Positions 7,238 through 16,519 of a stretch of DNA of 64,000 nt are shown here, one piece after another (the stretch's first letter is position 1; every line of letters begins with the position of its first letter). A program made the position numbers and the translations under genes. The stretch is from an uncultured Prevotellaceae bacterium. Its GTDB lineage: Bacteria > Bacteroidota > Bacteroidia > Bacteroidales > Muribaculaceae. The stretch covers positions 1 through 64,000 of the forward strand of contig ONQS01000011.1 in assembly GCA_900320055.1 (NCBI GenBank). Direction: 5' to 3'. A model generated the notes under the pieces. The model did no database searches and was not told the origin of the DNA. It saw nothing but the letters and a program-made list of their open reading frames with translations.

Positions 7238-8194
7238 ATGAGCAATCACGAACACGAACACTGCGGCTGTGGCTGCGAACATCACCACGACCACGATCAC
7301 GAGCACAAGCCCATGGATAAGTACATGACGGCTATCAGCCAGTCGGGCGTCACCACCGATGACGCCGCCGTCTCTGCCGCTGTGCAGGAGATCATCGACA
7401 AGCATGCTGCCGAGAACAACACTCCCGAGGTGCAGCAGTTCCTGCTGAACTGCGTGGACCTGACCACCCTGGCCACCGACGACAGCGAGCGCAGCGTGGC
7501 CAAGTTTGTCCAGAAGGTCAACGACTTTGACAACAACTACCCCCAGTACAAGAACGTGGCCGCCATCTGCGTATACAGCAACTTTGCCGCCGTGGTTCGC
7601 GGCACGCTCGAAGTGACGGACGTGGACGTGGCCGTGTGCAGCGCCAGTTTCCCCGCCAGCCAGGCCCACATCGAGACCAAGATTGCCGAGACGGCTCTGG
7701 CCATCGCCGATGGTGCCGACGAGGTGGACATCGTGCTCAACGTGGGCTACTTCAGGGATGAAGCCTATGAGGAACTGAGCGACGAGATTGCCGAGATCAA
7801 GCAGGTGGTCGGTAATCGGCCCCTGAAGGTCATCCTTGAGACCGGACTGCTCAAGAGCGCTGAGGCCATCCGCCGCGCCAGCATCCTGTCGATGTACTCG
7901 GGCTGCGACTTTATCAAGACCTCGACAGGCAAGGTTTATCCCGGCGCTTCGCTCGAGGCCGCTTATGTGATGTGCCAGTGCATCAAGGAATACTACATCC
8001 AGCATGGCCGCATGGTGGGCTTCAAGGCTTCGGGCGGTATCCGCACGACCGAGGACGCCGTCAAGTACTACACCATCGTTAAGGAAGTCCTGGGCGAGCA
8101 GTGGCTCAATAACCGCTACTTCCGCATCGGTGCCTCCAGCCTGGCCAACTCACTGTTCCAGTCCTTCACCGGCACCGACGAGAAACCGTTCTAA
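7238..8194 (+). CDS. deoC: Deoxyribose-phosphate aldolase with His/Cys-rich N-terminus
   Basis: A 318-residue class I aldolase that cleaves 2-deoxyribose-5-phosphate to acetaldehyde and glyceraldehyde-3-phosphate in deoxynucleoside catabolism. Catalytic features are present: the Asp in GADEVDIVLNVG (D164), the Schiff-base lysine in KTSTGK (K232) and the second lysine in GFKASGGIRT (K263). Unusual is an N-terminal extension, residues about 4-24, made almost only of His, Asp, Glu and Cys (starting MSNHEHEHCGCGCEHHH), then a longer linker than in E. coli DeoC (259 residues). The extension looks like a metal-binding tail. The gene follows mazG by 31 bp and is followed by a strong terminator. Confidence 0.95.
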   Translation: MSNHEHEHCGCGCEHHHDHDHEHKPMDKYMTAISQSGVTTDDAAVSAAVQEIIDKHAAENNTPEVQQFLLNCVDLTTLATDDSERSVAKFVQKVNDFDNNYPQYKNVAAICVYSNFAAVVRGTLEVTDVDVAVCSASFPASQAHIETKIAETALAIADGADEVDIVLNVGYFRDEAYEELSDEIAEIKQVVGNRPLKVILETGLLKSAEAIRRASILSMYSGCDFIKTSTGKVYPGASLEAAYVMCQCIKEYYIQHGRMVGFKASGGIRTTEDAVKYYTIVKEVLGEQWLNNRYFRIGASSLANSLFQSFTGTDEKPF

Positions 8195-8239
8195 AACGGC
8201 AACTTTGCTCTGTTTTAACGACAACTGAAACAACTATAG

Positions 8240-8312
8240 GGAAAACAATAATTACAACAAGTGCAATCGATTAAATCCCAGCGATTTGTATCGATTGCAC
8301 TGATTGTTTTCC
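8240..8312 (+). terminator. Two-part hairpin terminator after deoC
   Basis: Outer arms GGAAAACAAT (8240-8249) and ATTGTTTTCC (8303-8312) enclose inner arms GTGCAATCGAT (8261-8271) and ATCGATTGCAC (8290-8300). A short T-run is part of the outer right arm. It separates deoC from the MATE gene promoter. Confidence 0.75.
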
Positions 8313-8425
8313 TCCATTTATTCAGCATCACCGCATCAATCCTCAGCGCGCACCTTCTTTTCTCATCATGGCTCTATGGGGATGGCTTAAGCAATGGTGG
8401 GAGATAGTGGCATTTAGGTTGTCAT

Positions 8426-8457
8426 TTTGTCTTGTCTTCAAAAAACCAGTATCTTTG
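8426..8457 (+). promoter_or_regulatory. Promoter of the MATE transporter
   Basis: TTTG (8426-8429), a 20-bp spacer and TATCTTTG (8450-8457) give a full consensus match. The -7 box ends 5 nt before the ATG at 8463 and 17 nt before the ATG at 8475. Confidence 0.8.
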
Positions 8458-8474
8458 CAGGCATGAAAGAGGGC

Positions 8475-9782
8475 ATGAATCGGGAGATATTGAAGATTGC
8501 GCTGCCAGCGATCGTGGCCAACATCACGGTGCCGCTGCTGGGACTGATCGACACCGCCATCGCCGGTCACCTGGGCGACAAGGTGTTTATCGGCGCTGTG
8601 GCTGTGGGCGCGATGATGTTTAACCTGGTATACTGGAATTTCGGATTCCTGCGCATGAGCACATCGGGGATGACGGCACAGACCTACGGCAGCGGCGACT
8701 TCAAGCAGAGTGCCAAACTGCTGGGCGAATCCACTGCACTGGCGCTGCTCATCTCGGCCATCATCATCGTGCTGCAATGGCCCATCAGGCTGTTGCTGCT
8801 GTGGATCATCGGCCCCTCGGCCGACGTCACCTCGCTGGCCATCACCTATTTCACCATCTGCATCTGGGGCGTGCCGCCAGTGCTGGTGATGATGGCATTC
8901 AAGGGGTGGTTGCTGGGCATGCAGGACTCACAGAGCGCGATGTGGATCTCGATCATGACCAATGTGTTTAACATCGTGGCAAGCCTCCTGTGCGTGTACC
9001 TGCTGGGTATGGGTTTTGTGGGCATCGCAGTGGGCACACTGGCTGGCGAGTGGCTGGGTCTGCTGTATGCCGCCCTGACGGTGCAGCACAAGTTTCCGCG
9101 GCTCAACGGCGTGCTCGACTGGCGCCGGGTGTGGCGCTTCAGGGGCGCGGGGCGTTACTTCAAGGTGAGCCGCGACATCTTTGTCCGCAGTTTTCTGCTG
9201 ATGACTGTGAGCCTGGCGTTTGTCTCCATCGGAGCGCGTAGCGGCGACCTGATACTTGCCGTCAATGCCCTGATCTTGCAACTGTTCACCCTGTACAGCC
9301 ACTTTATGGACGGCATTGCCTTTGCCGGCGAGGCTGTCGTGGGCAAGTACTACGGCATGGGCGATATGGCGCGCATGAGGCGCTGCGTGAGACTGCTGTT
9401 TGTGTGGGGGGCCGGCGTTGCCGCCGTGTTTACGCTGATCTACTCGTTTCCGCGCATCGCCTTCTGGCTGCTGACCGACCAACAGAGCGTCATCGAGGCA
9501 GCGATGGACTATCGCGTGTGGTGCGCGCTGATACCCGTGGCAGGCATGGCCGCCTTTGTGTGGGATGGCGTGTTTATCAGCCTGACGCGATCGATGGGTA
9601 TGCTCATCAGTGCCGGCATCGCTTGGTCGCTGTTCTTTGTCATCTACTGGATCACGCCCGAGGCCTGGGGCAACAACCGCCTGTGGATTGCCTACCTGAG
9701 TTTTCTGGCCCTGCGCGGCATCATCCAGACTATCCTGTACCGTGGCTACTTGAGCCGCGGCGTGCTGGGATGTGCGCGCTGA
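8475..9782 (+). CDS. MATE family efflux transporter
   Basis: About 435 residues, with around 12 membrane segments. The N-terminal start MNREILKIALPAIVANITVPLLGLIDTAIAG is the classic MATE TM1 signature, and the second half repeats the fold. Members export cationic drugs or metabolites with Na+ or H+. Two in-frame ATGs exist (8463 and 8475); the second has a purine-rich GAGGG upstream and starts exactly at the conserved MNREI, so it is chosen, but the first would be a leaderless start. The gene converges with the M6 protease gene 16 bp downstream. Confidence 0.9.
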   Translation: MNREILKIALPAIVANITVPLLGLIDTAIAGHLGDKVFIGAVAVGAMMFNLVYWNFGFLRMSTSGMTAQTYGSGDFKQSAKLLGESTALALLISAIIIVLQWPIRLLLLWIIGPSADVTSLAITYFTICIWGVPPVLVMMAFKGWLLGMQDSQSAMWISIMTNVFNIVASLLCVYLLGMGFVGIAVGTLAGEWLGLLYAALTVQHKFPRLNGVLDWRRVWRFRGAGRYFKVSRDIFVRSFLLMTVSLAFVSIGARSGDLILAVNALILQLFTLYSHFMDGIAFAGEAVVGKYYGMGDMARMRRCVRLLFVWGAGVAAVFTLIYSFPRIAFWLLTDQQSVIEAAMDYRVWCALIPVAGMAAFVWDGVFISLTRSMGMLISAGIAWSLFFVIYWITPEAWGNNRLWIAYLSFLALRGIIQTILYRGYLSRGVLGCAR

Positions 9783-9798
9783 CCCCATCCGCCATCCA

Positions 9799-11577
9799 TC
9801 AGATCGAGAGCAAGAGATCGATGAGCGCTGTCACATCGATGATTGAGATCGCACCGTCCTGATTGAGGTCGGCACACTGGGTGCAGATCTCCGTGTTATC
9901 GTCGAGCAGGCAATCAATCAGTAGGGTAACATCCTTGATCGATGCCGTGCTATCATGATCGATATCACCCGCGGGATAATCGTGGGTCTGCTTCATGTAC
10001 CAGAAACTGGCTGTCCCATCACTGTTGATGACCATCTCGGTCACAGGCTTGCCCAGAAAGCCGGCCCTGCCCACGACCTCGCCATGGGCATTCATATTGA
10101 GTATGGTGGGCGGCAGCGACGTATCAGTCACCTCGGTCTGGCCTGGCTGCGGCCACAAGTCGCCACTCTCGGTACGCTGCGACAACTTATTGTCGGCAGG
10201 CAGCAAAGTCACCAACTGGATTTTATCGTTATTGGGCTTGTTGTTGGCCCACTGGCTGGCGCTATAGGTGATATGGGTCACCATGATGCCCTGACCCGGC
10301 AGGTATCTGTCCCATCCCTGGCGCCTGCGGTTCTCCAGGATGAAATACTCGTTGCGGTTGATGTCGCTGGTGATGCACACGGCCTGGTCGCTGGCCTTGT
10401 CCCGCATATTCCACACGGGTAGCGTGTAGTAGGTGTTGGGCTCGGGCTTGATGTAGTCGATCCATCCCATAAAGGCCTTCTCGTAGGCCGAATAGCCCAC
10501 GGGGGTGTACCCGTCGTTGCAATAGCATCCCAGGCACATGACATCCCAGTTGCCCATGCCATAGTTATCATTACCGCCGGTATCATACAGGTCGGGCAGA
10601 CCCAAGCAATGACCAAACTCGTGCACAAAGGTGCCGATGCCGTCGATGCTCTTGCTATTGTCGTTGCTGCCGCGCAACTCATTAAAGACCGCAAAGTGGT
10701 TAACATAGGGATCGCCGGCATTGGGGCTGAAAGCGCCCTCACCGCCTCTGGAATAGTACTTTGCGGCATCAAGTGTCCAGTTACAGGGCCAGATGGCCTC
10801 GGGGTGGTTATAGGATGCCTGGGCCTCACCTACTCCAGCGTAGATGATGATGACCACATCGCAGTAGTAATCGCCATCGGTATCATAAGGCCGGAACGAC
10901 ACGCTATCCTGGGCGGCCAGTTGGCAAGCCTCGGTCACCATCCACCCGATGCCCTTATCCTTGGTCGTGCCTGAGTGGCCACCATAGTACTCCCTGCCTT
11001 GCGACAGGCTATAGATTCCATACACGTCGAACTGCGGCTCATACATGCCGTTGGACTGGTCCTTGAAGTATTGGCCCACGCTCTCGCTGCCCGTCAGCAT
11101 CGACTCGATGATCTGCTCGCGGGTGTGGACAAACTTCTTGTCCTGAAATTCGACCAGGATGATGGGGATGCGCCGCAGTCCCAGTGCAGGCACATCGGCA
11201 GCGGCATTACTGCCCACGGCATTCAGCGAGCCGCGCTTGCCCGGCAGGCCATAGGGCTCATACTTCATCTCCAGAGCAGAACGCTGAGTGGCGACAAAGG
11301 TCTGCTCGGCTGCAGAGCGCTGCGAGGGCTCATGGGCACGCACAGCCGTCATGCCAGTCACCGACGAGAGATAGTAGAAGTCACCGTCACTGCCCCGATC
11401 CACAGTCAAGCCATCAGTTGTCAAGATAGCGCTATTGAAGGCGTTGCCCACCGTGCGCAAGGTTAGGGTGGTGCCATCGCTTTGGCTTATGGTGTACCAA
11501 CCGGGTTTGGCAGGTGATGCTTCAACCGCAAGAATAGTTAACAGCATCGCTGTCAAGAGAAAGAATGCCTTTTTCAT
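9799..11577 (-). CDS. Secreted M6-type metalloprotease with dockerin-like tail (paralogue 1)
   Basis: A 592-residue exported protein. Signal peptide 1-20, a propeptide-like region (SPAKPGWYTISQSDGTTL), then the M6 (InhA-like) peptidase domain. The zinc motif is HEFGHCLGLPD at 319-329, followed by a Met-turn-like WDVMCLG. The C-terminal 56 residues carry two calcium-loop repeats (GDIDHDSTASIKDVTLLID and ADLNQDGAISIIDVTALID), the pattern of a type I dockerin. Its paralogue lies directly upstream. It likely degrades host or dietary protein outside the cell. What the dockerin docks to is unknown; no cohesin is encoded here. Confidence 0.9.
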   Translation of the reverse strand: MKKAFFLLTAMLLTILAVEASPAKPGWYTISQSDGTTLTLRTVGNAFNSAILTTDGLTVDRGSDGDFYYLSSVTGMTAVRAHEPSQRSAAEQTFVATQRSALEMKYEPYGLPGKRGSLNAVGSNAAADVPALGLRRIPIILVEFQDKKFVHTREQIIESMLTGSESVGQYFKDQSNGMYEPQFDVYGIYSLSQGREYYGGHSGTTKDKGIGWMVTEACQLAAQDSVSFRPYDTDGDYYCDVVIIIYAGVGEAQASYNHPEAIWPCNWTLDAAKYYSRGGEGAFSPNAGDPYVNHFAVFNELRGSNDNSKSIDGIGTFVHEFGHCLGLPDLYDTGGNDNYGMGNWDVMCLGCYCNDGYTPVGYSAYEKAFMGWIDYIKPEPNTYYTLPVWNMRDKASDQAVCITSDINRNEYFILENRRRQGWDRYLPGQGIMVTHITYSASQWANNKPNNDKIQLVTLLPADNKLSQRTESGDLWPQPGQTEVTDTSLPPTILNMNAHGEVVGRAGFLGKPVTEMVINSDGTASFWYMKQTHDYPAGDIDHDSTASIKDVTLLIDCLLDDNTEICTQCADLNQDGAISIIDVTALIDLLLSI

Positions 11578-11825
11578 CAGATAGTGACTCTATGGACTGT
11601 TGATTATATGATATTATACATCATTTCCCCATCATCATCAATTACACATTGATATATAGATAGTTAGAAATTAAGATGGGCGCAAAATTAGTCATAATAA
11701 TCCAATTTGCCAAACAATTGATCCACAAGTCTAGCGCTGCCAGGGTCCCAACGACGACCGCAGGCTAGGTCATCATTGTGAATTATGACCTAGCCACATC
11801 TGTCAATAGTCTATATTGCGGTAGC
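11578..11825. other. Spacer between M6 protease paralogues
   Basis: About 250 bp without a gene. It holds the promoter of the downstream protease (11683-11714) and a perfect hairpin, GGCTAGGTCAT (11763-11773) with ATGACCTAGCC (11785-11795). The hairpin lies after the stop of the upstream protease gene but lacks a U-tract on either strand. Confidence 0.6.
11683..11714 (-). promoter_or_regulatory. Promoter of M6 protease paralogue 1
   Basis: Minus-strand TTTG (11714-11711), 20-bp spacer, TAATTTTG (11690-11683): an exact consensus match. The leader is about 100 nt, so the two protease genes can be transcribed separately. Confidence 0.8.
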
Positions 11826-14672
11826 CTACTCGCCGCGCAAGAGGCGGTCGATGAGTGCCGTCACATCGTCGATAGTGACACTGCCGCTGCCATCCATATC
11901 GGCGCAGATTACGCAAGCATCGCCACCACCCCTGAGCAGGTAGTCGATGAGTGCGGTGACGTCATCGATCGACACCACGCCATCGTGATTCACATCACCC
12001 CGCTTATAGTCATGCCCAGCGAGGACAACCGGCATCGTGTTGCTCCAAGCGCTCTCGGTGCCGTCGGCAAAGATCGTCTTGACCTTATAGATGTATGAAC
12101 CACCAGGCTGCAGGCCGTCGACCGTATAGGACAGGCCCTGGATACCGGTAATCAGGCGATACAGGTCATCGCCACTCTCGGTGGCACGGATCGTGCTTGC
12201 CTGCTGGCCGGCATAGACCTGTACGGCCTTGAGCGCCATCATGTTTTGGGTGGTCTTGATGGTTACCATATCGGTTTCGTCACCATCGAGCACCAAGGTG
12301 TAGTCCTCAAAGTCCTCACCGAGCGTGAGGGTCTGCTGTCCCTTGCTGGTCGATACCTGAACAACCGCCGCTCCATAGTAACTCTGATAATATGAGCAGG
12401 CTTTCAAGACGATGGTCACCTTGCCATATCCTGTCAGGTTATACTCCGGTGTGCGGATGATAGCGCTGGAAATCAGGTATCCGTCATAGGCATAAAGCGG
12501 AGAGGTGCAGGACCATCCACTGGGCAGATAGCCCTCGGTATCGCCTGAGATGTCGGCAAGATAGCCATTGTCGAGCGCATCGGGCACGCTGCTGAAGTCG
12601 GCCGACTCCAGCAAGTCAAATTCCGGCCTTACCTTCACCTCGAGGGTGTAACTGTCGACGTTCTGCCCTGGAGTCTGGTCGGTCCAGTCGGCACGGAATC
12701 GCGTCAAGCCGATCGCGTTTTGGTCGGCAGGAAGCATGACGGGAGCATATCCCTCGATCAGGCCATGGCCCCTGAGATTGATGACGACGTCCTGCGCGCC
12801 CTCGCTCTTGAGCGTGAGCGCTGTGGCATAGTCGCTGATGGCTTGGGGGGCAAAGGTCACTCGCACGTCACAGCCATTGGCTGCCTGGGCTGCCGTGATG
12901 ACGGTGGGCTGAGCCGTGAAGATGCCGTTGCCATCGGCCACCGACAGGGTCACATCGCCCTGGAGTGCCTGACCGATGACCCTAATGGTTCTGGTCAAGG
13001 CCGTGCCCGTCATCACACCGCCAAAGTCAACTTCGCTCGCGGTGACCGAAATGACGGGGTCGGTGACCGCATCCTTCATGTACCAGAAACTGGCTGTGCC
13101 ATCGCTGTTGATGACCATATCGGTCACTGGCTTACCCAGGTAGCCGGCACGGCCCGAGATCACGCCCTTGGAGGTCATGTTGAGTCTGGCAGCGGGCGTG
13201 GAACTGTCGGTAAAGGCATTGTTGCTGCCCTGAGGCCACAAGTCGGTGCCCTCGTTAGCATAGGACAGGTCGTTGTCGGCAGGCATCAAGGTCATCAACT
13301 GGATGTTCTCGTTGTTGGGCGTATTGCCCCACCAGCGGTCGGCATCGTAGGTGACATGAGTGATCATGATGCCCTCGCCTGGCATGTAGCGGTCCCAGCC
13401 CTGACGCTTGCGGTTCTCGAGGATGAAATACTCGTTCTCGTTGAGGTCGCTGGTGATGCACACGGCCTTATCGGTGTCGAGGCTCTTCTGGTTGAACACG
13501 GGCAGGGTGTAATAGGTGCCGGGATGCGGGGTGATGTAGTCCATCCATCCCATAAACACCTTTTCGTAGGCGGAATAGCCTGGCGGCGTGAAGCCATCGT
13601 TGTTGTAGCATCCCAGGCACATGATGTCCCAGTCGCCCAAGCCATAGTGCCCGTCATCGCCCGTGTCATAGAAGTCGGGCAATCCCAGGCAGTGGCCAAA
13701 CTCGTGGGTAAACGTGCCGATGCCGTCGATGGTCTTGCCATTGTCATTGCTGCCATACAACTCGTTGAACACGGCAAACACATTGACGTAGGGGTCACTG
13801 TCGGCTGGACGGAACTGGCCATCACCGCCCTCGGAATAATAGGCGGCCGAGTTGAGGTCCCAGTTGCAGGGCCACACCGACTCGGGATAGTTCCAGTAGG
13901 CCTGTGCCTCGCCCACGCCGGCATAGATGACGATGACCACATCGCAATAGTCGTCATCGTTGGTATCATAAGTGTTGAACGTCACACCATCGGCCGACGC
14001 CAGTTGGCAGGCTTCGGTCACCAGCCATCCCAGACCCTTGTCGTTGCTATCGCCCTCATGGCCGCCATAGTACTCACGGTCCTGTGACAACCCATAGATG
14101 CCATACACGTCAAATTCAGGCTGGTACAGGCCATTGGACTGGTCACGGAAGTATTGTCCCACACTCTCGTTGCCAGTGAGCATCGACTCGATGATTTCCT
14201 CGCGGGTGTTGTTAAACTTCTTGTCCTTGAACTCTACCAAAATAATGGGTATCCTGCGCTGGCCCAGGGCAGGCACACCGGTCTCGGCATTGCTGCCTCC
14301 CACACCCAGCATGCCCTGGCGCCGCCACACGGGGCGCTGACGGCGCTGCATGGTGAGTTGGGAACGTTGAGCGCTGACAAAGGCCGACTCGGCAGGAGTG
14401 CGCAACGCGGCCTCATGGGCACGCACGGTAGACAGGCCTGTCAGCGACGAGAGGTAATAGAAATCGCCATCACTGCCACGGGCTACGGTAAGCCCGTCGC
14501 TGGTGACGATGGCACTGCTGTAGGAATTGCCCACAGCCTTCACCTTGAGCATAGTACCATCGCTCTGCTCAATGGTCTGCCATCCTGGCTTGGCAGGAAC
14601 CGCCATAGCGGCAAATGTGCCACTCATGATCATCATGATGATAAGTAGTAACGTGTTGATTTTCTTAGTCAT
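11826..14672 (-). CDS. Secreted M6-type metalloprotease with long C-terminal arm and dockerin-like tail (paralogue 2)
   Basis: A 948-residue exported protein, closely similar to the downstream paralogue through the peptidase domain (HEFGHCLGLPD, first His at residue 323). Instead of joining the dockerin directly, about 350 residues are inserted. First comes an Ig-like segment of the choice-of-anchor/HYDIN type (VDFGGVMTGTALTRTIRV). Then comes a fibronectin III-like unit interrupted by a jelly-roll-like region (YNLTGYGKVTIVLKACSYYQ). The last 57 residues are two dockerin-type repeats (GDVNHDGVVSIDDVTALID, ADMDGSGSVTIDDVTALID). Extracellular proteolysis is the likely role; the extra modules suggest substrate or surface binding. 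Confidence 0.9.
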   Translation of the reverse strand: MTKKINTLLLIIMMIMSGTFAAMAVPAKPGWQTIEQSDGTMLKVKAVGNSYSSAIVTSDGLTVARGSDGDFYYLSSLTGLSTVRAHEAALRTPAESAFVSAQRSQLTMQRRQRPVWRRQGMLGVGGSNAETGVPALGQRRIPIILVEFKDKKFNNTREEIIESMLTGNESVGQYFRDQSNGLYQPEFDVYGIYGLSQDREYYGGHEGDSNDKGLGWLVTEACQLASADGVTFNTYDTNDDDYCDVVIVIYAGVGEAQAYWNYPESVWPCNWDLNSAAYYSEGGDGQFRPADSDPYVNVFAVFNELYGSNDNGKTIDGIGTFTHEFGHCLGLPDFYDTGDDGHYGLGDWDIMCLGCYNNDGFTPPGYSAYEKVFMGWMDYITPHPGTYYTLPVFNQKSLDTDKAVCITSDLNENEYFILENRKRQGWDRYMPGEGIMITHVTYDADRWWGNTPNNENIQLMTLMPADNDLSYANEGTDLWPQGSNNAFTDSSTPAARLNMTSKGVISGRAGYLGKPVTDMVINSDGTASFWYMKDAVTDPVISVTASEVDFGGVMTGTALTRTIRVIGQALQGDVTLSVADGNGIFTAQPTVITAAQAANGCDVRVTFAPQAISDYATALTLKSEGAQDVVINLRGHGLIEGYAPVMLPADQNAIGLTRFRADWTDQTPGQNVDSYTLEVKVRPEFDLLESADFSSVPDALDNGYLADISGDTEGYLPSGWSCTSPLYAYDGYLISSAIIRTPEYNLTGYGKVTIVLKACSYYQSYYGAAVVQVSTSKGQQTLTLGEDFEDYTLVLDGDETDMVTIKTTQNMMALKAVQVYAGQQASTIRATESGDDLYRLITGIQGLSYTVDGLQPGGSYIYKVKTIFADGTESAWSNTMPVVLAGHDYKRGDVNHDGVVSIDDVTALIDYLLRGGGDACVICADMDGSGSVTIDDVTALIDRLLRGE

Positions 14673-14757
14673 TTTGGTTATAAAATATTGGAATGATATA
14701 CCTTTTGTCCCCGAAATAATAAACTTGCAATCGTTAGATGACTGCTATATTCCTTAG

Positions 14758-14765
14758 CAAAATTA
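14758..14765 (-). promoter_or_regulatory. Possible -7 box for M6 protease paralogue 2
   Basis: Minus-strand TAATTTTG lies about 85 bp before the ATG at 14672. No good TTTG is seen 19-21 bp upstream, so the call is weak. Confidence 0.4.
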
Positions 14766-14775
14766 TCGTCACGTG

Positions 14776-15285
14776 CTATTTGTCATTATTCATACATGGA
14801 ACAGTAAAGTCAAACTGAAAACTTTGATATAGTGGTAAAACAAATCTGACTGAACCCTTGCCCTTTTTCAGATGTTCAATAATGTTCTTGGCGTTCTTCT
14901 TATTGTTGCCACCCATATTAGAATACTTGTTGGAATGAACTTTATTGTAAAATGACCCTACGGATTCAAAACAGTATTTTTCATACTTCTTAATCAGTTT
15001 TCCGTTTTCATCATAAATACCGACTAAGCCTCTGACCATTTTACCGCCTGAAGCACCGCCACCGTCAAAATCAAATACTTCTGATTCAACGCACAAATAG
15101 AAATCTTCATTGTTATTGTCATAGATAATGAATTCTTTACCGTTTTCAACATCTTGAAAAGCATAGCCAATACATGATTTCGTACCCAAGAGTTCATCAC
15201 CCGCAATCGTGTCTACTATCCAAGACTGTGCATCTACGGTTATGCTTACGCACAGTGTCAATAATGTAAAAATAAACTTCTTCAT
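14776..15285 (-). CDS. Secreted hypothetical protein
   Basis: A 169-residue protein with a signal peptide (MKKFIFTLLTLCVSITVDAQ). The mature part is rich in Asn, Lys, Gly and Asp and contains YDENGKLIKKYEKYCFESVG. I do not recognise a family. The gene is visibly more AT-rich than its neighbours (many AAT and AAA codons), which could mean later acquisition. It stops about 100 bp upstream of the M6 paralogue 2 gene, on the same strand. Confidence 0.7.
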   Translation of the reverse strand: MKKFIFTLLTLCVSITVDAQSWIVDTIAGDELLGTKSCIGYAFQDVENGKEFIIYDNNNEDFYLCVESEVFDFDGGGASGGKMVRGLVGIYDENGKLIKKYEKYCFESVGSFYNKVHSNKYSNMGGNNKKNAKNIIEHLKKGKGSVRFVLPLYQSFQFDFTVPCMNNDK

Positions 15286-15499
15286 ATTTCTTATAAGCGT
15301 TTAATCATAATTATTTACAAAAGTACTACTGTTTTTGCAAAAAGGTCAACATTTTCGTGATTAAAACAATCAACATAATTTATTATCAGGGACAAGTAGT
15401 ATATCATTCCCTAAAATATTGTTAGGTTAAAATGAGTCAGCCTCAGACTGCAAATATAATTCAAACTTCATCACCACAGGTTACCATTGTGCAATTATT

Positions 15500-16519
15500 T
15501 CACTGATTGCCACGGCTGTCGGCGACCAATGCCGCAGCCATCGCAGCAGCCTGAGAGCGTGCAGGTTTGCCTGTCGGCGTCATGGGCAAGGCGCCAACGG
15601 CAATGATGCGCTTGGGCTGCTCATACTTACTGAGCGCTAGTGAGCACGCATGATGAGCCTGCCTGACATCATCACTGCTGCCCTGCAGGAGCATGACCAC
15701 CATTTCGCCAAACTTGGCATCAGGGCACTTGGTGATCATGAAGGGTTGCTCCAGATAGGGCGCCAATGCCTGCTCGACCTGCTCGATGTGGATTTTTACC
15801 CCACCAGAGTTGATGACGTTATCGATACGTCCCAGCACCTGGAATCGCTGCGTGCCAGGCTCCATCTCAACCACATCACGGGTCACCAGAGGCTCAGGGC
15901 ACAAGTGGGGCGCGTCGATGACTAGGCAGTGGTCACTGTTAACGGTCAAACTGATGCCTGGCATGGGACTGAACCATGATGAGGCCTGAGGGCCACTCAC
16001 TCGTCTCAGGGCGATGTGCGACAGCGTCTCGGTCATGCCGTAACTGTGCCAGATCGCGTTGTCAAAGCCACGCAACTGCTGCTCGAGCGAGGCGTCGAGA
16101 GGGCCACCGCCGATGATAATGTGGCGTATGCTGGCCAGTATCTGCCGCTCATGCGGCACTTGCAGGCTATTATAGACCTGCATGGGCACCATAGCGGCAA
16201 AATCGAGTTTTTGCCCCATTTCATCGAATAATTCGGGCCTTGACAGGGGATGGCCGCTCGGTTCTGTGACCACCAGACGCAGGTCGCGTTGGAGGGCTCT
16301 GACCACCATCATCTTGCCAGCGATGTAGTCCACGCTCATGCACAAGAGTGCGGTGTCGCCCGGCTTTAATCCCAAAAAATCGCAAGTGGCTTGCGCACTG
16401 GCCAGCATGCGGCGTTTATCGACCCGCATGACCTTAGGAGTGCCTGTCGACCCACTTGTGCGCACCTGGATGGTGCTGTCCTGATCATGCCATTGCTCAA
16501 TAAATTCCTCGACCGTCAT
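15500..16519 (-). CDS. menE: o-Succinylbenzoate-CoA ligase
   Basis: A 339-residue member of the ANL (AMP-binding) superfamily, short as in other Bacteroidales MenE proteins. Motifs: the P-loop-like VRTSGSTGTPKVM near the N-terminus, SYGMTETLSH in the middle, LGRIDNVINSGGVKIH as the hinge region and the catalytic lysine in PTGKPARS near the C-terminus. It activates o-succinylbenzoate to its CoA thioester for menaquinone synthesis. The start overlaps the end of menC by 4 bp (ATGA), so they are translationally coupled. It is the last gene of the men operon. Confidence 0.93.
   Translation of the reverse strand: MTVEEFIEQWHDQDSTIQVRTSGSTGTPKVMRVDKRRMLASAQATCDFLGLKPGDTALLCMSVDYIAGKMMVVRALQRDLRLVVTEPSGHPLSRPELFDEMGQKLDFAAMVPMQVYNSLQVPHERQILASIRHIIIGGGPLDASLEQQLRGFDNAIWHSYGMTETLSHIALRRVSGPQASSWFSPMPGISLTVNSDHCLVIDAPHLCPEPLVTRDVVEMEPGTQRFQVLGRIDNVINSGGVKIHIEQVEQALAPYLEQPFMITKCPDAKFGEMVVMLLQGSSDDVRQAHHACSLALSKYEQPKRIIAVGALPMTPTGKPARSQAAAMAAALVADSRGNQ

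Noticed and set aside
11763..11795. The perfect hairpin GGCTAGGTCAT/ATGACCTAGCC as an intrinsic terminator.
   Set aside because: No U-tract follows on either strand, so I list it only as a feature of the spacer.
12720..14087. A 455-codon frame on the plus strand opposite the second M6 protease.
   Set aside because: It is antisense to a clear protease (HEFGH motif) and shows low-complexity Val/Gly/His content typical of shadow frames.
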